Source: Daldinia sp. FL1419
Lineage: Eukaryota; Ascomycota; Sordariomycetes; Xylariales; Hypoxylaceae
NCBI GenBank assembly: GCA_025201765.1
Contig: MU623375.1
Coordinates: forward strand, 62,001-126,000
Length of the DNA: 64,000 bases
Direction of reading: 5' to 3'
In this document: positions 43,997 through 56,987 of the stretch, piece by piece
Numbering within the stretch: the first letter of the stretch is position 1
Layout: the number at the start of each line of letters is the position of its first letter
Translations under genes and position numbers: made by a program
The notes under the pieces: generated by a model
What the model was told of the DNA's origin: nothing
Databases searched by the model: none
The model's input: the letters and a program-made list of their open reading frames with translations, nothing else

Positions 43997-44300
43997 CCTG
44001 TCTTCTAGCGCCACGTTTACGTCTTCTCGCCGGGAGATAGAAATTAGAGGGCGTGGATTATAATATATAGCCAGTATTAATATGCATCATTAGCTCGAAA
44101 AAAAAAAAAAAATCCACCCACACGGATAGACTGACGATCCCAGACCGTATAGTCCGTCTTACTTCGGAGTGGTGGTGTAAGCAATTAGGTCAAGTTTTCG
44201 TCCCACACTAACTCGTTACTCAAGACCGCCTCTCGCGCACCGAAAAATAGGTAATTTCTACGTACCCGCCGAAATCCACGAAGTTTCTCATGCGCCACTC

Positions 44301-44690
44301 CTACCACTCTTCAGAAGTCCACTCGTTACAATCGATATCTATAGAACTATCCCACGGGTTGCGCCGCTGGTTCTCGCAGTCGTCGGCGTATCCTCCCGTC
44401 TCGCCCCAGATAGGGCATATGGTCGTAGGGCACGACGGCGTAGTGTGTACAATCTCGTAGTACCCGCTGCATCTCGGCTTCTCAACGCACTGTCTGCCTT
44501 GGTGATCCCAACCTAAGCAATTGCTGCCGAAGGTCGTCTCGAGGACGCGGGCCGTGCTCTCTAGCTCGTCGTAAACCATGTGAAGGTTCTTCGTCAGGGT
44601 AGCCCTCTTGCTATCCTTGAAATTTGCAAAACTTGACTCGTTCATCAATATGATCTCCCCCTGGATGCTGTGCGTGTGCGTGGTTGCCAT
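44301..44690 (-). CDS. Hypothetical Cys-containing small protein
   Basis: An intronless frame of 129 residues from the ATG of 'MATTHTHSIQGEIIL'. This start was chosen because a TATAAAG box lies on the same strand at 44742-44748, which would sit inside the coding region if the upstream ATG (44762) were used. The C-terminal half has seven Cys ('SNCLGWDHQGRQCVEKPRCS', 'SCPTTICPIW', 'DDCEN', 'DIDCNEW'), suggesting a disulfide- or metal-stabilised fold. No signal peptide is visible, so secretion is not supported. Family unrecognised. Confidence 0.5.
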   Translation of the reverse strand: MATTHTHSIQGEIILMNESSFANFKDSKRATLTKNLHMVYDELESTARVLETTFGSNCLGWDHQGRQCVEKPRCSGYYEIVHTTPSCPTTICPIWGETGGYADDCENQRRNPWDSSIDIDCNEWTSEEW

Positions 44691-46003
44691 GAGGTGCGCT
44701 TGTAGGTAATTACCTATGTACTTTTCACTTCTCGCTCGTGTCTTTATACGCTCGGCAACCATGATCGTGGGCAAGATGATTGAGAGGTTGGCTTCTCATT
44801 GGTCCACAATAGTTTTCAATGCCGGGGTGCTGGCGAGGATGGGCATGTCCTGGCCTTTTTCTTTGGGTAGGGTTGTGCCTTTAACGGTAACTTTGGGGTG
44901 TTTGAAGTAGATTATATGATATTTATTAATTTCACTCTAGCTTATAAAATTCATAGTCAAGGTAGAAGAAAGCGTGAATCCGGAAGAACTGGACAGTCTT
45001 AAAATTACCTAGTTAAGTATATCTATTTTCTTTGATACTATCGCTGCCACGACGGCTCTACTGTTCAAGAGCTTCCGCGGATATCTTATAGCATACTAGG
45101 GGTAGGTATTGTTAACATGCAATGTTTACAAGAATTAGATGACTCGCCTGCTTCGCTTTCAGCTTTAGGTATAGTTGCATATCACGGAAAATACGTGGAT
45201 AGCATGGGAATCACTTATTTGTTCCGTAAGAACTTTAGAGTTACCTACCTACACAGGCGTCATGGTGTGCTTGCCCATGATGCATTTCGCGATGTTTGCC
45301 TAATAACTCCGCCAAATAAAGTATCGTGACGCTGTACTAGCCGATGTAAGGTATCTTCTAGTCTTCAGTATATGAACGGGATACCTGCAAGGCTTTGATG
45401 ATCTGGTCCCTAGATCATCATCTTCATGGTCACCTTGCGATACTAGGTTTAACGTGGAACCCAGTGGCTACCTTTCATACTTAGAACGTCCTGTGCTAAA
45501 TGCTTCCATTCTGATGCATTATACGTAGCATATATGCCTTCTGGCATATGTACGTTTTTATACTAAATATAATTGTAGATGCTAATAGCCGGTCTCCAGC
45601 CGTTACCACGCATGCGCCTAGAAACAAGAAACAAGAAACAGGAGGTCACGTACGTTTGGAGGAATATAACCCCTTGATTGGGTACAATGTCAGCAGCAAT
45701 GCCTGGTTCTAGGTAAAGGATTGGAAGCTCAATACGAGGTGTTAAATTTACGCCATTGCATCGGTCTAGACTAGGTTATATGGTTTTATTGATTTTACCC
45801 GGTTGTCACCAGCAGTATGCTGCCTCTTACAACGTTCCACTTCAACGTTACGAAGCAGCTTTATAACTGTAGTTAGTTATATTATAACGTAGTTCCCCTG
45901 ACTTAAAGATGTTGAGCCGTGCTAAGTTTCCCACCACAAGTAGGTATTGCATCTACATCGAATCCCTAAAATCTTCAGTGTCACATTGAATACCATCGCA
46001 GTC
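44691..46003. other. Intergenic region
   Basis: 1.3 kb with no supported gene. A short (GAAACAA)3 repeat lies at 45620-45641. The 70-codon ORF at 45117-45329 has no family features. Confidence 0.5.
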
Positions 46004-46648
46004 ATGACTCCCTCAAGCTTGTTTTTCTCTTTGGCAGCGATTCTCTTGCAGGCTAATACAATTTCCTCGAGTAGCCTGGCTCCACCACCTATACTTGCAC
46101 ACGAACCGTGGGAGATAGCTTCGCTTCGTTACGAAAGCAGTAAAGAGAACAACACTATACGGACAACTATAATTAACCCGAACAATTACCTAGCGGGGCC
46201 GACACCGCATAATTGTAAGTTATAAATACTTGAGTAAGCGGTGTATTTGATTCCGCTATGCTAAACGATGAATTTAGCTCATGCTGTCTTTTCCAAGAGC
46301 AGCGCCGACTGCACGGCTTCATGGAAGGGGTACTCCTACTCGGCGTTTCCTCAGGGATCTGTTTACAATTGCACGCTTATTGAACCTAACGGGGCGGCGA
46401 GCTGGCAGGTACAGCTATTACAAGAAATTTCGGGAAAGAAAACCGTGGATCTCGTGTTCACGCTCACGCAGTATGTAAACGCCATCGGGGGTTATTGGAA
46501 AGTCATAATTGGAACTGCACACTTTGAGGAAGGGGTCAATTTGGACGTAGAGTGCGACGATAAGAACTGTGTGAGTATTTTGAAGGAAGAAAGCGGTCCC
46601 TTTTTAGTTAATACGACGACGATAGTATGTAAGGGCACATGTAGTTAG
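46004..46648 (+). CDS. Small secreted (effector-like) protein
   Basis: Exons are 46004-46214 and 46278-46648 (63-bp intron, GTAAGT...TTTAG), giving 193 residues. The ATG of 'MTPSSLFFSLAAILLQANTI' opens a signal peptide; an upstream in-frame start at 45947 would bury it. The mature part has five Cys ('SADCTASW', 'YNCTLIE', 'VECDDKNCVS', 'IVCKGTCS' bring the total to six with the last pair) and several NxT/S sites. It also has a beta-rich middle ('WQVQLLQEI', 'TVDLVFTLTQY'). The overall shape resembles fungal small secreted proteins of the kind with paired Cys and no enzymatic motif. Function unknown. Confidence 0.75.
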
Positions 46649-47313
46649 GTGGTTGGATAAGAACCTGACCCAGGAGGTAGGTAATAAATAATTTGAAACT
46701 TGAAAGTTGGAATTTATCGAAGAGTTTATTGAAGAAGTCTTTATCGGAGTTGGCGCAATCCGTTCTGTTCGACGTACCGAAGTATCTTCTAAGAATAACT
46801 AGGTACTTAGGTACCTATGTAGATAACTACCTTAAGCCTACCTACCTAGGTTAGATCGCTTTAACAGCCCGGTAGTTATGTAATGTATTGTATATTGTAC
46901 ATATTGTACCTTGTGGGTCCGCTTGGATGATTCATTTCGAACTCATTTCCTCGTCAACTCTCATCACTTCTCATCCACTTCTTCTCGTCAAGAACTTTCG
47001 AGTCACATCGCACAGCTAACACACAGCTAACCTTAGCACACAACTACGACGGATATGCAGATATCGCAAGGCAGAAAATGCCTTGCTATGGCTAGATCTA
47101 GGATGGGTTCACACGGAACATTAAGTTGTCAATCCATGTATTTATTCATCTGTCGCATTCCCCCACGATAGAATCAATATCAACGCTATTATAACAATCT
47201 TGAATCTTGCCAGCGACGCGATATTCTAGCAATTGTGCAACAAGAACTATATCCGACACCAGGTTTTTAAATTGACTACGCTAGGAACACACAAGGGTAC
47301 AAATACAGCCAGA
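46649..47313. repeat. Intergenic region with TACCTAGGTA cluster
   Basis: No gene. TAGGTACTTAGGTACC and CCTACCTACCTAGG clusters lie at 46798-46853. CT-rich promoter-like sequence (46930-47010) lies ahead of the zinc-finger gene. Confidence 0.6.
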
Positions 47314-48486
47314 ATGACGGATGCAATAGACACGAGTGCTGCCGACCAGCCGCCGTCGTTAACCATTGCGAAAGCGCCCACCTCTTGCAGACTCTGCAGC
47401 ATAGAATTAAATGGCCAGGAATCGTGGAAAACTCATGTAAAAAGTGATAAACAGTAAGTCATTATTAATAAAATTTGCTCATTAATTATTATTATAAGCT
47501 AATTTCTTATTCGTAGCGTTTATAACCTTCGATTAAAAGTATCAGAGCCTGGAGATGCCGCATCTCCGCCACTGCCTCCTTCTAAAAAAGCTAGCAAAAC
47601 GAAACACACGGAACCATCTCGAACTCAAAAGGAGTACGAATCCGATGCTGATGCCGGACCAGACCAAGATGCAGCTAGCGACGCGGAGCATGAATCAGAT
47701 GATGAAATAGAAGATGGACCGGAAGATGGGCCGGAAGATGAACCAGCCGCACCGGATTTTGCTCCTGGAGATTGCCTCTTCTGCGCGCAAGAGTCTGACG
47801 AATTAGACGGCAACATGTTACACATGGCTACAGCACACGGCTTCAGCGTACCCTTCCGAGAATTCCTGGCCGTAGACCTTGAGACGGTCGTGGAGTATTT
47901 ACATTTTGTAATCTTCGGCTATCGGGAATGTATATGCTGTGGCACACGGCGAAGCACAGTCGAGGGCCTCCAGCAACATATGATAGCTAAGGGACATTGC
48001 AAATTTGACGTATCTGCGGAAACGGAAGAGTTTTACGAGATGCCACAATCCGAAAACTCTGTAATTGATCAGGCACAACCCGACAGCAGCATGCCGGTGC
48101 GTCTACCGTCAGGAAAGCTCATCTCGCACCGGAAGAACCCTGATGCTCAGGATCCACAAGCCAAATCCCGACCTGCTCGCCGGGAAATGCCGGACAAACC
48201 TACAAATCGAAGTTTAGATTCGTTCGCTCCACGCCCGGATACCACCTCTTCCCCTAGCCTCGAGGTCGCTCAACGAGGAGGGAGCGGGAGCGGGAGCGGC
48301 GAAATCGTACGTAGTAGTGAGGCTATACTTGCCGCGCAGCTTTCCAAGCTGAGAATAGCGAGTGATAGGATACAACACAAGGAGGAGAAGCGGAGACGGT
48401 GGAGGACGGAACGAGGGCAGAACTTTATTTCGCTCAAGCGTTTTAAGATGGATAGTGACGATGGTCGGATGGCTCGCCGATTCTAG
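47314..48486 (+). CDS. Rei1/Reh1-type C2H2 zinc-finger protein (pre-60S maturation)
   Basis: Rei1/Reh1 (human ZNF622) act in the cytoplasm on late pre-60S particles. Exons are 47314-47453 and 47517-48486 (63-bp intron that restores 'SDKHVYNLRLK'), giving 369 residues. Three C2H2-like fingers are visible: 'CRLCSIELNGQESWKTHVKS', 'CLFCAQESDELDGNMLHMAT' with 'AHGFSVP', and 'CICCGTRRSTVEGLQQHMIA' with 'KGHCKF'. The second and third have the spacing and the HGF and KGHC landmarks of Rei1. An acidic Asp/Glu linker (about residues 80-120) separates fingers one and two, and the basic C-terminus is typical. It is shorter than yeast Rei1 and has a Gly-Ser repeat near residue 310. Confidence 0.88.
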
Positions 48487-49033
48487 GGTGGATAGGCTCG
48501 GCTTAGGCTAGTGGCGGTAGCCTTTTGCGCCGACAATACGCGTAAAATGGCATTCCGTTTAGCCCCTATTCAGTCGCTTTAATTGAAAGGATGCAACGCC
48601 TATCGAGTTTTATTTATCGACTATGTTACGTATTAAGTGAACTTATCGCTAAGTTTAGTTACGTGGGAAAAGAGCTGTTTCTATGTAAGAGAGGTCAAGT
48701 GCAGACGCCCTTTAGCACCATTTCTTCTAAACTGCCACTCCGCAACTAAAAGCCATAATAAGTACCTAGATTAGATATCGCAGAAAAGGGACACTTGAAT
48801 AAGTTTGAAACTGATTGACTATCATAGAACTCTAGTTGAAAAATTATTTTTTTCTGGCATGAAACGCTTTCGACCTTGCCCTGTATCCCGTAACTCCTAT
48901 ATCCTAGTCCTGGTACCAAATTCCTCTATATGATATCGATGATGAAATGTACAAAATAAAAAAATAGAAAATTAAAAAAATATTTCCATTCGTACACATT
49001 CCTCGTCAAGTGCACTTATCGGCACAAGTCCCT
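48487..49033. other. Intergenic between convergent genes
   Basis: 3' ends of the zinc-finger gene and the PKS gene. AT-rich near 48955-48985; no gene. Confidence 0.6.
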
Positions 49034-52000
49034 TTAAGCAGCCAAGGCACCATCTACAATCATGCCCGCCAAGTCCTTCATGGACGTCCTGGTATCTAAT
49101 AGATCAAGCATGCTGATATCCGCTCCAAAAGCCGTGTTAAACCAGTTGCGCAGCTCCGCCGCTATCAGGCTGTCTACGCCGTAGTCGGCGACAGTGCGGT
49201 TTGCGTCGACTCCCGAGACGTCGATGAACAAGACCTGAGCAACTGTTGCTACGACGGCAGAAGTTACTAACGCTTGCGTCTTGCTGCGCTCCTCGGGGCC
49301 CTTGGCGACCGCCTCTTCGAAGCTCTGGCGGAGCTCGGCTGTGGCGGAGTTGCCGTGGCCCTTGTTCTTGCCTTGTGCGCCGTCGTCGTCGTGGTGTCGC
49401 TGCGCGTCCTCGAATGCGCGCATCACTTGCGCTACACGTGCGTCGCTGTACCAGCGGGGAGTAGGGCCGATGTTGCCGTTGTTTGCGGCCATCTCTTCTA
49501 GCCTCTTGTCTGCCATCTCGCGAGGGTCGAGACAGGTGATGATGGTCGAGCCGGATAGAGGATCATCTTGGGCACCGCTCCAGGACTCGGTCTCGCCGTC
49601 GATCTTGTTGTTGAGGAAGGCGATCTCGAGGTATCGCAGGAATTCGTGCTCAGTCACACCGAGAGCCTTGTTACGGGCCATCAGGTTGAGAGTAGTGGTG
49701 CTTGTGCTGAGGAATCCCACGTCTGTGATCAGACCGAAAGAAGCAGTAGAGGCGGGGAGACCTTGGCTCCTACGGTATCGCGCGAACATCTCTTGGAAGT
49801 TGTTGGCGGCTGTGTATGCGCTCTGGGTAGCAAGTGCTAGGACGGATTCGAGAGAGGTAGTCATGACGAAGAAGTCAAGAGGTAGCGATTTGGTAGCCTC
49901 GTGCAGGTTGCGGGTTCCGTGAACCTTGGCGGCGAGGCCTGAAGTCCATTGCTCCGTGCTGAGCTTGTCGAATGACAAGTCCTGGTAGGAGACGGCAGCG
50001 TGCACGACACCCTTGATGGTCTTGTCTTGAGAATATTTGAGGAAGACGCGGCGGACATCGTCGGCTTTGCTGACGTCGCATCGCACCGAGCTCACTTTGA
50101 TTCCGCGAGTGTCTAGCTGGGCCACGAGAGCTTGGGCCTCGCTGGACTGGGTTCCGCTTCGAGAAAGGATGACAAAGTCGCAGGCACCGCGCTCAACCAT
50201 CCATCGGACGATGCTCCTTCCGAGACCACCGAGACCACCAGTGATGATGTATCGGGCCTCAGAATCGAAGGTGGCACGCGGGACAGGTGGGACCATCTTG
50301 ACAAGCGCGTCAGGGTTCTGGAAGGTAACAACCAGCTTACCAATATGGGTACCCTTGGAGAAACCAAGGAGGACTTGGTCGAGTTGGGACACGTCAGAGG
50401 ATGTGACGGGCTTGATAGGTCCGATGTGTCCGGCGCGGTAGTGCTTGTCGACGGATTCCATCAGGAGACGGCCCATCTCAGCGCTGGCATCCATGACGAC
50501 ACCCAAGTCAAAAGACGAGAAGGTGGCGCTCTTCTGGAAAAGCTCAAGAGCCATCGTCATCGAGTTCTGCACATCAACACGGCCGACATCTACGTATCTT
50601 CCGAGAGGCGCGATGAGCTTGAGCGACTCGTGCAACATATCCCCGGTCGAAGTACCGAGGATCACGTCGAAGCCCTTGCCGCCGCTGGCCTCGATGAGCC
50701 TAGGAATATCCTTAGGGTCACGCGAAGAGAATATGTGCGAAGCAGGGATGCCTGCCTTCTCCGTCAGGTAGAGAGCCTTATCAGCGGTACCAGCAGTAGC
50801 AAAGATCTCAGCTCCCTTGGAGCGGGCTAGCTGGATGGCGCAGAGACCGAGACCACCAGTGGCGGACTGGATGAGCACCTTCTCGTTCTTCTTGAGTTGA
50901 GTGGCGTGCTCGAAGGCGTATATGGCAGTCATGTAGACTAGAGGCATCGTAGCAACTTCGACAAAGTCATCCCCCGGCTGCATTCGCTGAGCGAGCCTGG
51001 CTGGCGTGCGCACGTAGTTGCCGAAGTGGCCCTTACCCATACCGTAGACCTTGTCACCAGGTCGGAAGTCGACGACGTCGGCGCCTACCTTATCAACAAC
51101 TCCCGAGAATTCCGAAGAGAAGTTGTTCATATCGAAGCGACCAGCCGAGATGGCGAGGTCCTTCCAGTTGAGGCCTACAGCAGCAACCTTGACCTGAATC
51201 CAGTCCTGGGGAAGAGGTTTCCACATCTCCTCGTAAGGCTTGAAGTATAGGGATGTTAAGATACCGGGGGTCTCAAATGCGGCGCGAACGGGTCCGTGGC
51301 GACCGAAGGGGAGCATCTCGGCGCGGCTCGGTGACATCTCTAGCTTCTCGTAAAACTCGCCGAGGGCATTATCAGGAGCCACTCTGCTTACCCAGAGGCA
51401 GCCGTCTTGCCACACGAACTCGTGGTCTTCGCTCTCACCTGTAGACTTGCTTTGGAGCGCAAACTCCTGGTCAATAATAGACTTGGCAAGGTTGGGGTCC
51501 TGGAAATCGCTAGCGGGGTCTACATCGATGAACAAGAACTTGGAGGTCGGGTTCTCAGTTCCGATGGTGCGTAGAAGACCTGCGGCAACACCAGCGTCGG
51601 GGTTGGTTCCCTTGACGATACCAGTGCTGGTAATGGACACAGTGCTCGAAGCATTGCGGACGATGTTCTTGATCGTGTTAAGGTGGTGCTCGTTTGCTTC
51701 AATCATCAAAAAGTCATCTTCCAAAGAAGCAATGACGCGCGAGTTAGCCGGGAGGTAGGCGCTCTGGGAGATGGGGAGGATTTCGAAAGCAATCTGGCGG
51801 CGCTCTAGCTCGGCACCAAGCTGTGCAAGTATCTCGGGCTGCTCGTTAGAGTATAGGAGGAACACATTGGACTCGGTAGTTTGAACGGTAAGCTTGTTGG
51901 TATCAGTTTCGACGGCAGTAGCCACAATAGTAGAAGCGGTTGTGTATGGGGCGGGGTAATCGTCCAAGGAGAGGTCGGTTCCTGAGAATCCAGCAGCCAC

Positions 52001-55000
52001 GAGGGAAGAGTTCCACTGATCTAGAGTCAAGAAAGGGCTTTCAGCACGGCCATCGGGAATACCACTCCAGTAACCAGTAAGGTTACCTAACACAAGACCG
52101 TGTCCGATGATAGTCCTAGTGTTTTCAATCACGATGAGCTTTCCACCGGGCTTGAGGAGTCTGCGGCAGTTGGTCAAGGTCTCGGAAATGCTAGCCGTGG
52201 CGTGCAAACACTCGGAGGCGATCACTACATCGTATACGGGCTCGAATCCCTGGGTAAGCGGGTCGTTCTCGATGTTCAAGACGGAGAAGTTCATGTCCCT
52301 GTACTTAGACATAGCCTCACGTGCAGCGGATAAGAAACCACTGGATACATCCGTGTAGGTGTACTCCTTGTAGCGCTTGATGCCATTGTCATCGGCGAGA
52401 GCCTTCATGATGATACGAGTAGCACCACCGGTTCCTGCACCGACTTCGAGGATGTTAAGGCTGGGAGCAATGTGGCCTAGAGACTCGAATAGCTTCAAGA
52501 CCTGTGGGTAAGCACCAGTCATGGTGATGCCTTCCTCGTACAAAGACGTGAGCATACCGTTAGGCACGACAACATCGAGACCGGACCTGCGCTCGTACAG
52601 GATATCGTCAATGTTGTTGAAGATCTCCCTAGCAATTCGGACATCAGAGCAGTGCTGGTTCTCTTCAACTAATTGGCTAATGAGCTGCTGGCGTTCGGCA
52701 CTCGATAGCTGCTTAGCCTCCTTTACGTAGTCGTTGTCGTCGTCCATGCGCTTGCGCACCCACTTCATGAATTCCCGCTGGTTTTCGGCTGCGTGTGCTA
52801 GCTCTCCCTTATCACCGTAGCGCTCAAATATGTCTACAACCATCAAAGTAGCTAGTCTGTCGAAAACGTCGAATAAGTAGCACTTGTCAACGTTCTCTTG
52901 CGGCGGGGGGAATAGCTTTCCAGCTTGCGAGGTCTTGAGGCTGCGGACATCAGGCTTCCAGGAAAGGCGCATCACAGGAGCGCTGAACTCTTTGCCGTTC
53001 TCTTGCGAGCTTTGCTTCTCGGTGTAGCTAATGCAACGAAGCTGAGGCAAGTCCATTACGACTTCTCCGGACTGGTTGACCAGCTGCATTTTAGCGTAGG
53101 CTCCTCGTAAGCCCTTGAGCTCACCACTGGCGATGGCGGTACCCCACGTCTCAGTGTTACCATTCTTCAGGTAAAGCCTGTCGATGTGAGTTGGGACGTA
53201 AGCTGTGTGAGTGACGTTGGTCTGTCCACCGTGGCAGGCAATCAGACCCAACTGGAAGATGGCGTCAAGGGAAGCGGGGTGGAGCGGGTAGCTCGATTCG
53301 CCGCCCTTGATGGTGCCGGCTGTCGTGTCGAGAGCAACCTTGGCAACGGCCAATTTTTGAGCAGGGTCAGCGTGGATCTCGCGTAGGCCCTGGAAAGCGG
53401 GCCCGTATCCTAGGCCGATCTCCTTGAATGTCTTGTACCAGGCACGAGTGCTGACAGCCCTAGCATCCATCTCGGTAGACATCTTCTTCGAGGATACATG
53501 GGCACCGATTTCAACCTTGACAAGACCGGAACAGTGCTTAGTCCACTGGTCGGTGTCCTTCACAACGGAACTGATAGAGAAGCTCGTCCAAGCAGGGGCC
53601 TTTGCAGTAGCCGTGTCGACAAGCTCCAAGCTGACGAGAACTTCAACTCCATAGTCGTCATCTGGAATGCGCAGCGCATTGCTAATGGAAACGTTGCGGA
53701 GAGAGAATCCGGTAATGGGGAAAGGCTCAGGGAACTCATTGTAAGCTCGGGAAGCTACCTCAACGGCCATGGCAATGTAGCCAGCACCAGGGAAGACTGG
53801 GTGAGGCAAAAGCCTGTGGTCGCCGAGCCAGGGTAAATCCTTAAGTCGTAGGATGTTGCGCCACTGAGGCCTGAGCTTGGCGTTTCCGGGTAGCTTGGAT
53901 CCGACCAGGTCGTGGCTTTGAATATTGCGGGATCGGAGCTCCTGACTGAATCGGCTTTCATAGTAGTGGATAGGTCCATAGGCGTACTTGTATGGCGGCA
54001 GGTCTACGGATATGCTTCCGTGGACGAGCGTCAACTTGTCCTCGACATCAATCTCGTCCACTGAGTTAACAAGGCCAAGATCGATGCGGGCGTTTAAGCA
54101 GAACAGAGTACCAGCGAGGTTCAGCATGGAAACCTGAGCGTCTTCCTTGCGCTTAAGAGTCGACAAGTAAGGCTTGGTCTCGTCGACGCTCTTGAGGATC
54201 TGAGCAACCGGGCCCTTAAGAGCAGGATGCGGGCCGACTTCGACGAGAACATCGATAGGGTTGGACTCTGAGTTGGCCATGCGCAATACCGCATCAGAAA
54301 ATCTGACGGGAGACTCGAGGTTAGCTCTCCAGTATCGCGGGTTAACCTCGATGCCAATTGCCGCCTTCTCAGGATAGACAGATGATGTCCAGGCAGTTGC
54401 CGGGTATCTCTGCTTTAGATCGGCAAGTCCCATGTCGGCCACACGGGCGAGGCCCTTGTAGAGGCTGCTTTCGTAATCTTCACCCAAAGCTCGCATGTGG
54501 TGCGAGTGGTAGGCGTTTCCGCCGGTCTGGAGAAGACGGTTGAACTTCCTGTCCTGGTCTAGAAGCTTGGCGAGCTCCTGAATCGCGTCGACATCACCAC
54601 TGAGGGTAAGACTGTTAGGGGAGTTGACGGCGGCGATCTTAATATTCTCCTCTAAACCGATAAGGTACTCCTGAGCCTCTTCGCGTCCTAGACCGACAGC
54701 AAGCATGGCACCCTGTCGCTTGTTCTTAGCAACGGCCTGACCACGGAAGTACGCGGCAGCAATGGCTTCGGCAGCGGTAATTCGGCCAGCGGCATAGGTA
54801 GCAGCCATCTCACCAGAAGAGTGACCGACGACGCCAGAGGGGCGCACATTCCAGGAAGAAAGAAGATCTAGCAATGCGACTTGGACGGCAGTGCAGACAG
54901 TCTGAGAGACCTCGGGATGGTGGATGCGCTCAGGCTCACAGTTGCCGGTGAGAATATTTTCAATCTTCCATGAGGGCTTCTCGGGAAGCGCACCGAGGAC

Positions 55001-56987
55001 GTAGTCCATGTACTCAATCGACTTCTTGAATACGGCATACTGGCGCAGCTCACGTCCCATAGCAGGCCATTGGGCGCCCTGTCCAGTAAAGACGAAGCCG
55101 AGCTTCGTTGTCTTGGCCGAGCTAGAGATGACCGAGAGCTTTTCAAGGCTCTCCTTGAGAGACTGCCCTGGGTCTTCCTTGTTGACGATGCTGAAGGTTC
55201 GCTGCATCAGCTTAGTGCGCTTGGTAGAAAGGGTGTATGCAACGTCTGCTAAGGGGTGGTTGTCGATAATGTCAGCCAAGGCAGCGACATTGAGTTTCAA
55301 AGACGCTTCGTTGTGAGCAGAGAAGGGGAGGACGACCAAGTCCCTAGTGGTGGCGTCAGCCTTCCGTACAGACTTGACTTCAGCTGCGAGGGGATAGTGT
55401 GGTGGCACGGATCCTTCCTCGATCGGGCCGTCAGCCTCAATAACGTCGGCCAGAGCCTTTTGAGGCACCGCATACACACCGGGCTTGACGTAGTTGGGGA
55501 TGACATTGTTGACGTGGTCAATGATACAGTGGCCGTTGGCGCCTCCGTATCCGAAGGAGTTGATACTGGCGCGGCGGATCTTACCGGCGGGCCATGGGGT
55601 CATCTCCCGTAATACAACGGCCTTGGCCTTCTCGAGGTCAATCTTGGGGTTGAGCTTGTTAACACCAACGCTAGGTGGGATAACTCCGTGCTCCAATGCG
55701 AGCACGACCTTCATGATTCCGGCGATGGCGCTCGCGGATTCGGTGTGGCCCAAGTTGGTCTTAATGGAACCTAGGTACAGCGGGTCGTCTGCCGACTTCT
55801 CGGAAGAGAAGACGTCGCTGATAGTAGAAACTTCGATCGGGTCGCCGACGGGCGTTCCGGTGCCGTGGCATTCGAAGTAGGTCGTGTCGCCAAGAGGAAG
55901 GTTCCCAGCATTCTGGTACGCTTGGCGGATAACTGCCTCCTGACCCAGGTTGCTGGGATGGGTAATACCACCGGTACGACCGTTGGCGTTGATAGCGGTA
56001 CCCCTGACTACCGCACGGATTGGGAAGTCGCCCTTTACCGCATCCGATACCTTTTTCAGGTATAGCGCGGCGAAGCCCTCACCACGAGCGTAGCCGTCCG
56101 CCGAGGCGTCAAAAGTGTGACAGGTAGACGTTGCCGATAAAACACCGAGCTTCGTCATCATGAGTTGCGCGGTCGGGTCCATGATGCAGTTAGAAGCCGC
56201 AACGATGGCCGAGTCGCAGTCGCCGCTCCTGATAGCTGTAACAGCAAGGTGGAGGGCATACATGGAAGAAGAGCAAGCAGTGTCGAGGGTGACACTGGGG
56301 CCAAGAAGGTTGAGAATGTAATTGACACGGTTGCTAAGGATACTGATAGAGCTTCCCGTGCTAGCGTAAGGGCGAGGGTGGTCCGGGTCTCGTCCCGCGA
56401 TGAGGGTGTGATCGGTGCTGAAGTTACCGACGAAGACGCCGGTGCGCGATCCAGAGAAGCTTTCCCACGGCTCCCCGGCGTTTTCGAAGGCTTCATATAC
56501 GACTTCGAGGAGCTTTCTCTGCGAAGGGTCCACTGTATTCGGTTAACAACAGCCCTCTCGTAACTTCTTAAATTCTCAACTCCCTCCGACGATTGGTATC
56601 ACTTACTCGTTTCTACTTCCAAGGGTGTCATGCCGAAGAAGGATGGGTCGAACTGGCGGGGGTCCTCCGCCAGCAAGAAACCTCCGCGAGTTGCGATGCT
56701 CCCCGGGCGATCGGGGTTGGGATGATGAAAACCGCTAAGGGGGAAGCGGTGATCCCCAAACTCTCGGTAGCCGGTCTGCTTGTTTTTCAAAAGCTCCCAC
56801 AAGCCAGAGGCATCTTGGATGTCTCCTGGCCATCGGCATCCTGTTACCCTTCGTCAGTAATGCCGCCGTTCAAGTTTCGTAGGCGCGACTCACCCATGCC
56901 GACGATGGCAATCGGCTCCGGGTTATGACCGCTAAAGTCGTTCTGCATCTCGGGTGCTCCGTTGGTAGTCGATTTAGTAGAAGACAT
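49034..56987 (-). CDS. Highly reducing type I iterative polyketide synthase (KS-AT-DH-MT-ER-KR-ACP)
   Basis: Builds a reduced, probably C-methylated polyketide chain. Exons are 56894-56987, 56607-56840 and 49034-56532, giving 2608 residues, in frame; intron 2 splits the Met codon of 'TMDPSQRKLLE'. Domains in order: KS with Cys196 in 'DTACSSS' and His motifs 'ECHGTGTPVGD' and 'NLGHTESAS'; AT with 'GQGAQWPAMG' and nucleophile near residue 683 in 'GHSSGE'; DH with 'LGDHRLLPHPVFPG' (about 1014). Next come MT with an intact SAM loop 'ILEVGAGTGGATR' (about 1478), ER with 'SATGGLGLCAIQLA' (about 2003), KR with 'ITGGLGGLGRSIVRW' (about 2209) and Tyr near 2349 in 'QSAYTAANNF', and ACP with Ser near 2563 in 'YGVDSLIAAELR'. 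No thioesterase or release domain follows, so product release needs a partner or hydrolysis. All key residues seen are intact. Confidence 0.97.

Noticed and set aside
50132..50830. 232-codon plus-strand ORF antisense to the PKS (and similar ones across the PKS and prp8)
   Set aside because: These are mirror frames of long coding regions with strong codon bias; no motifs.
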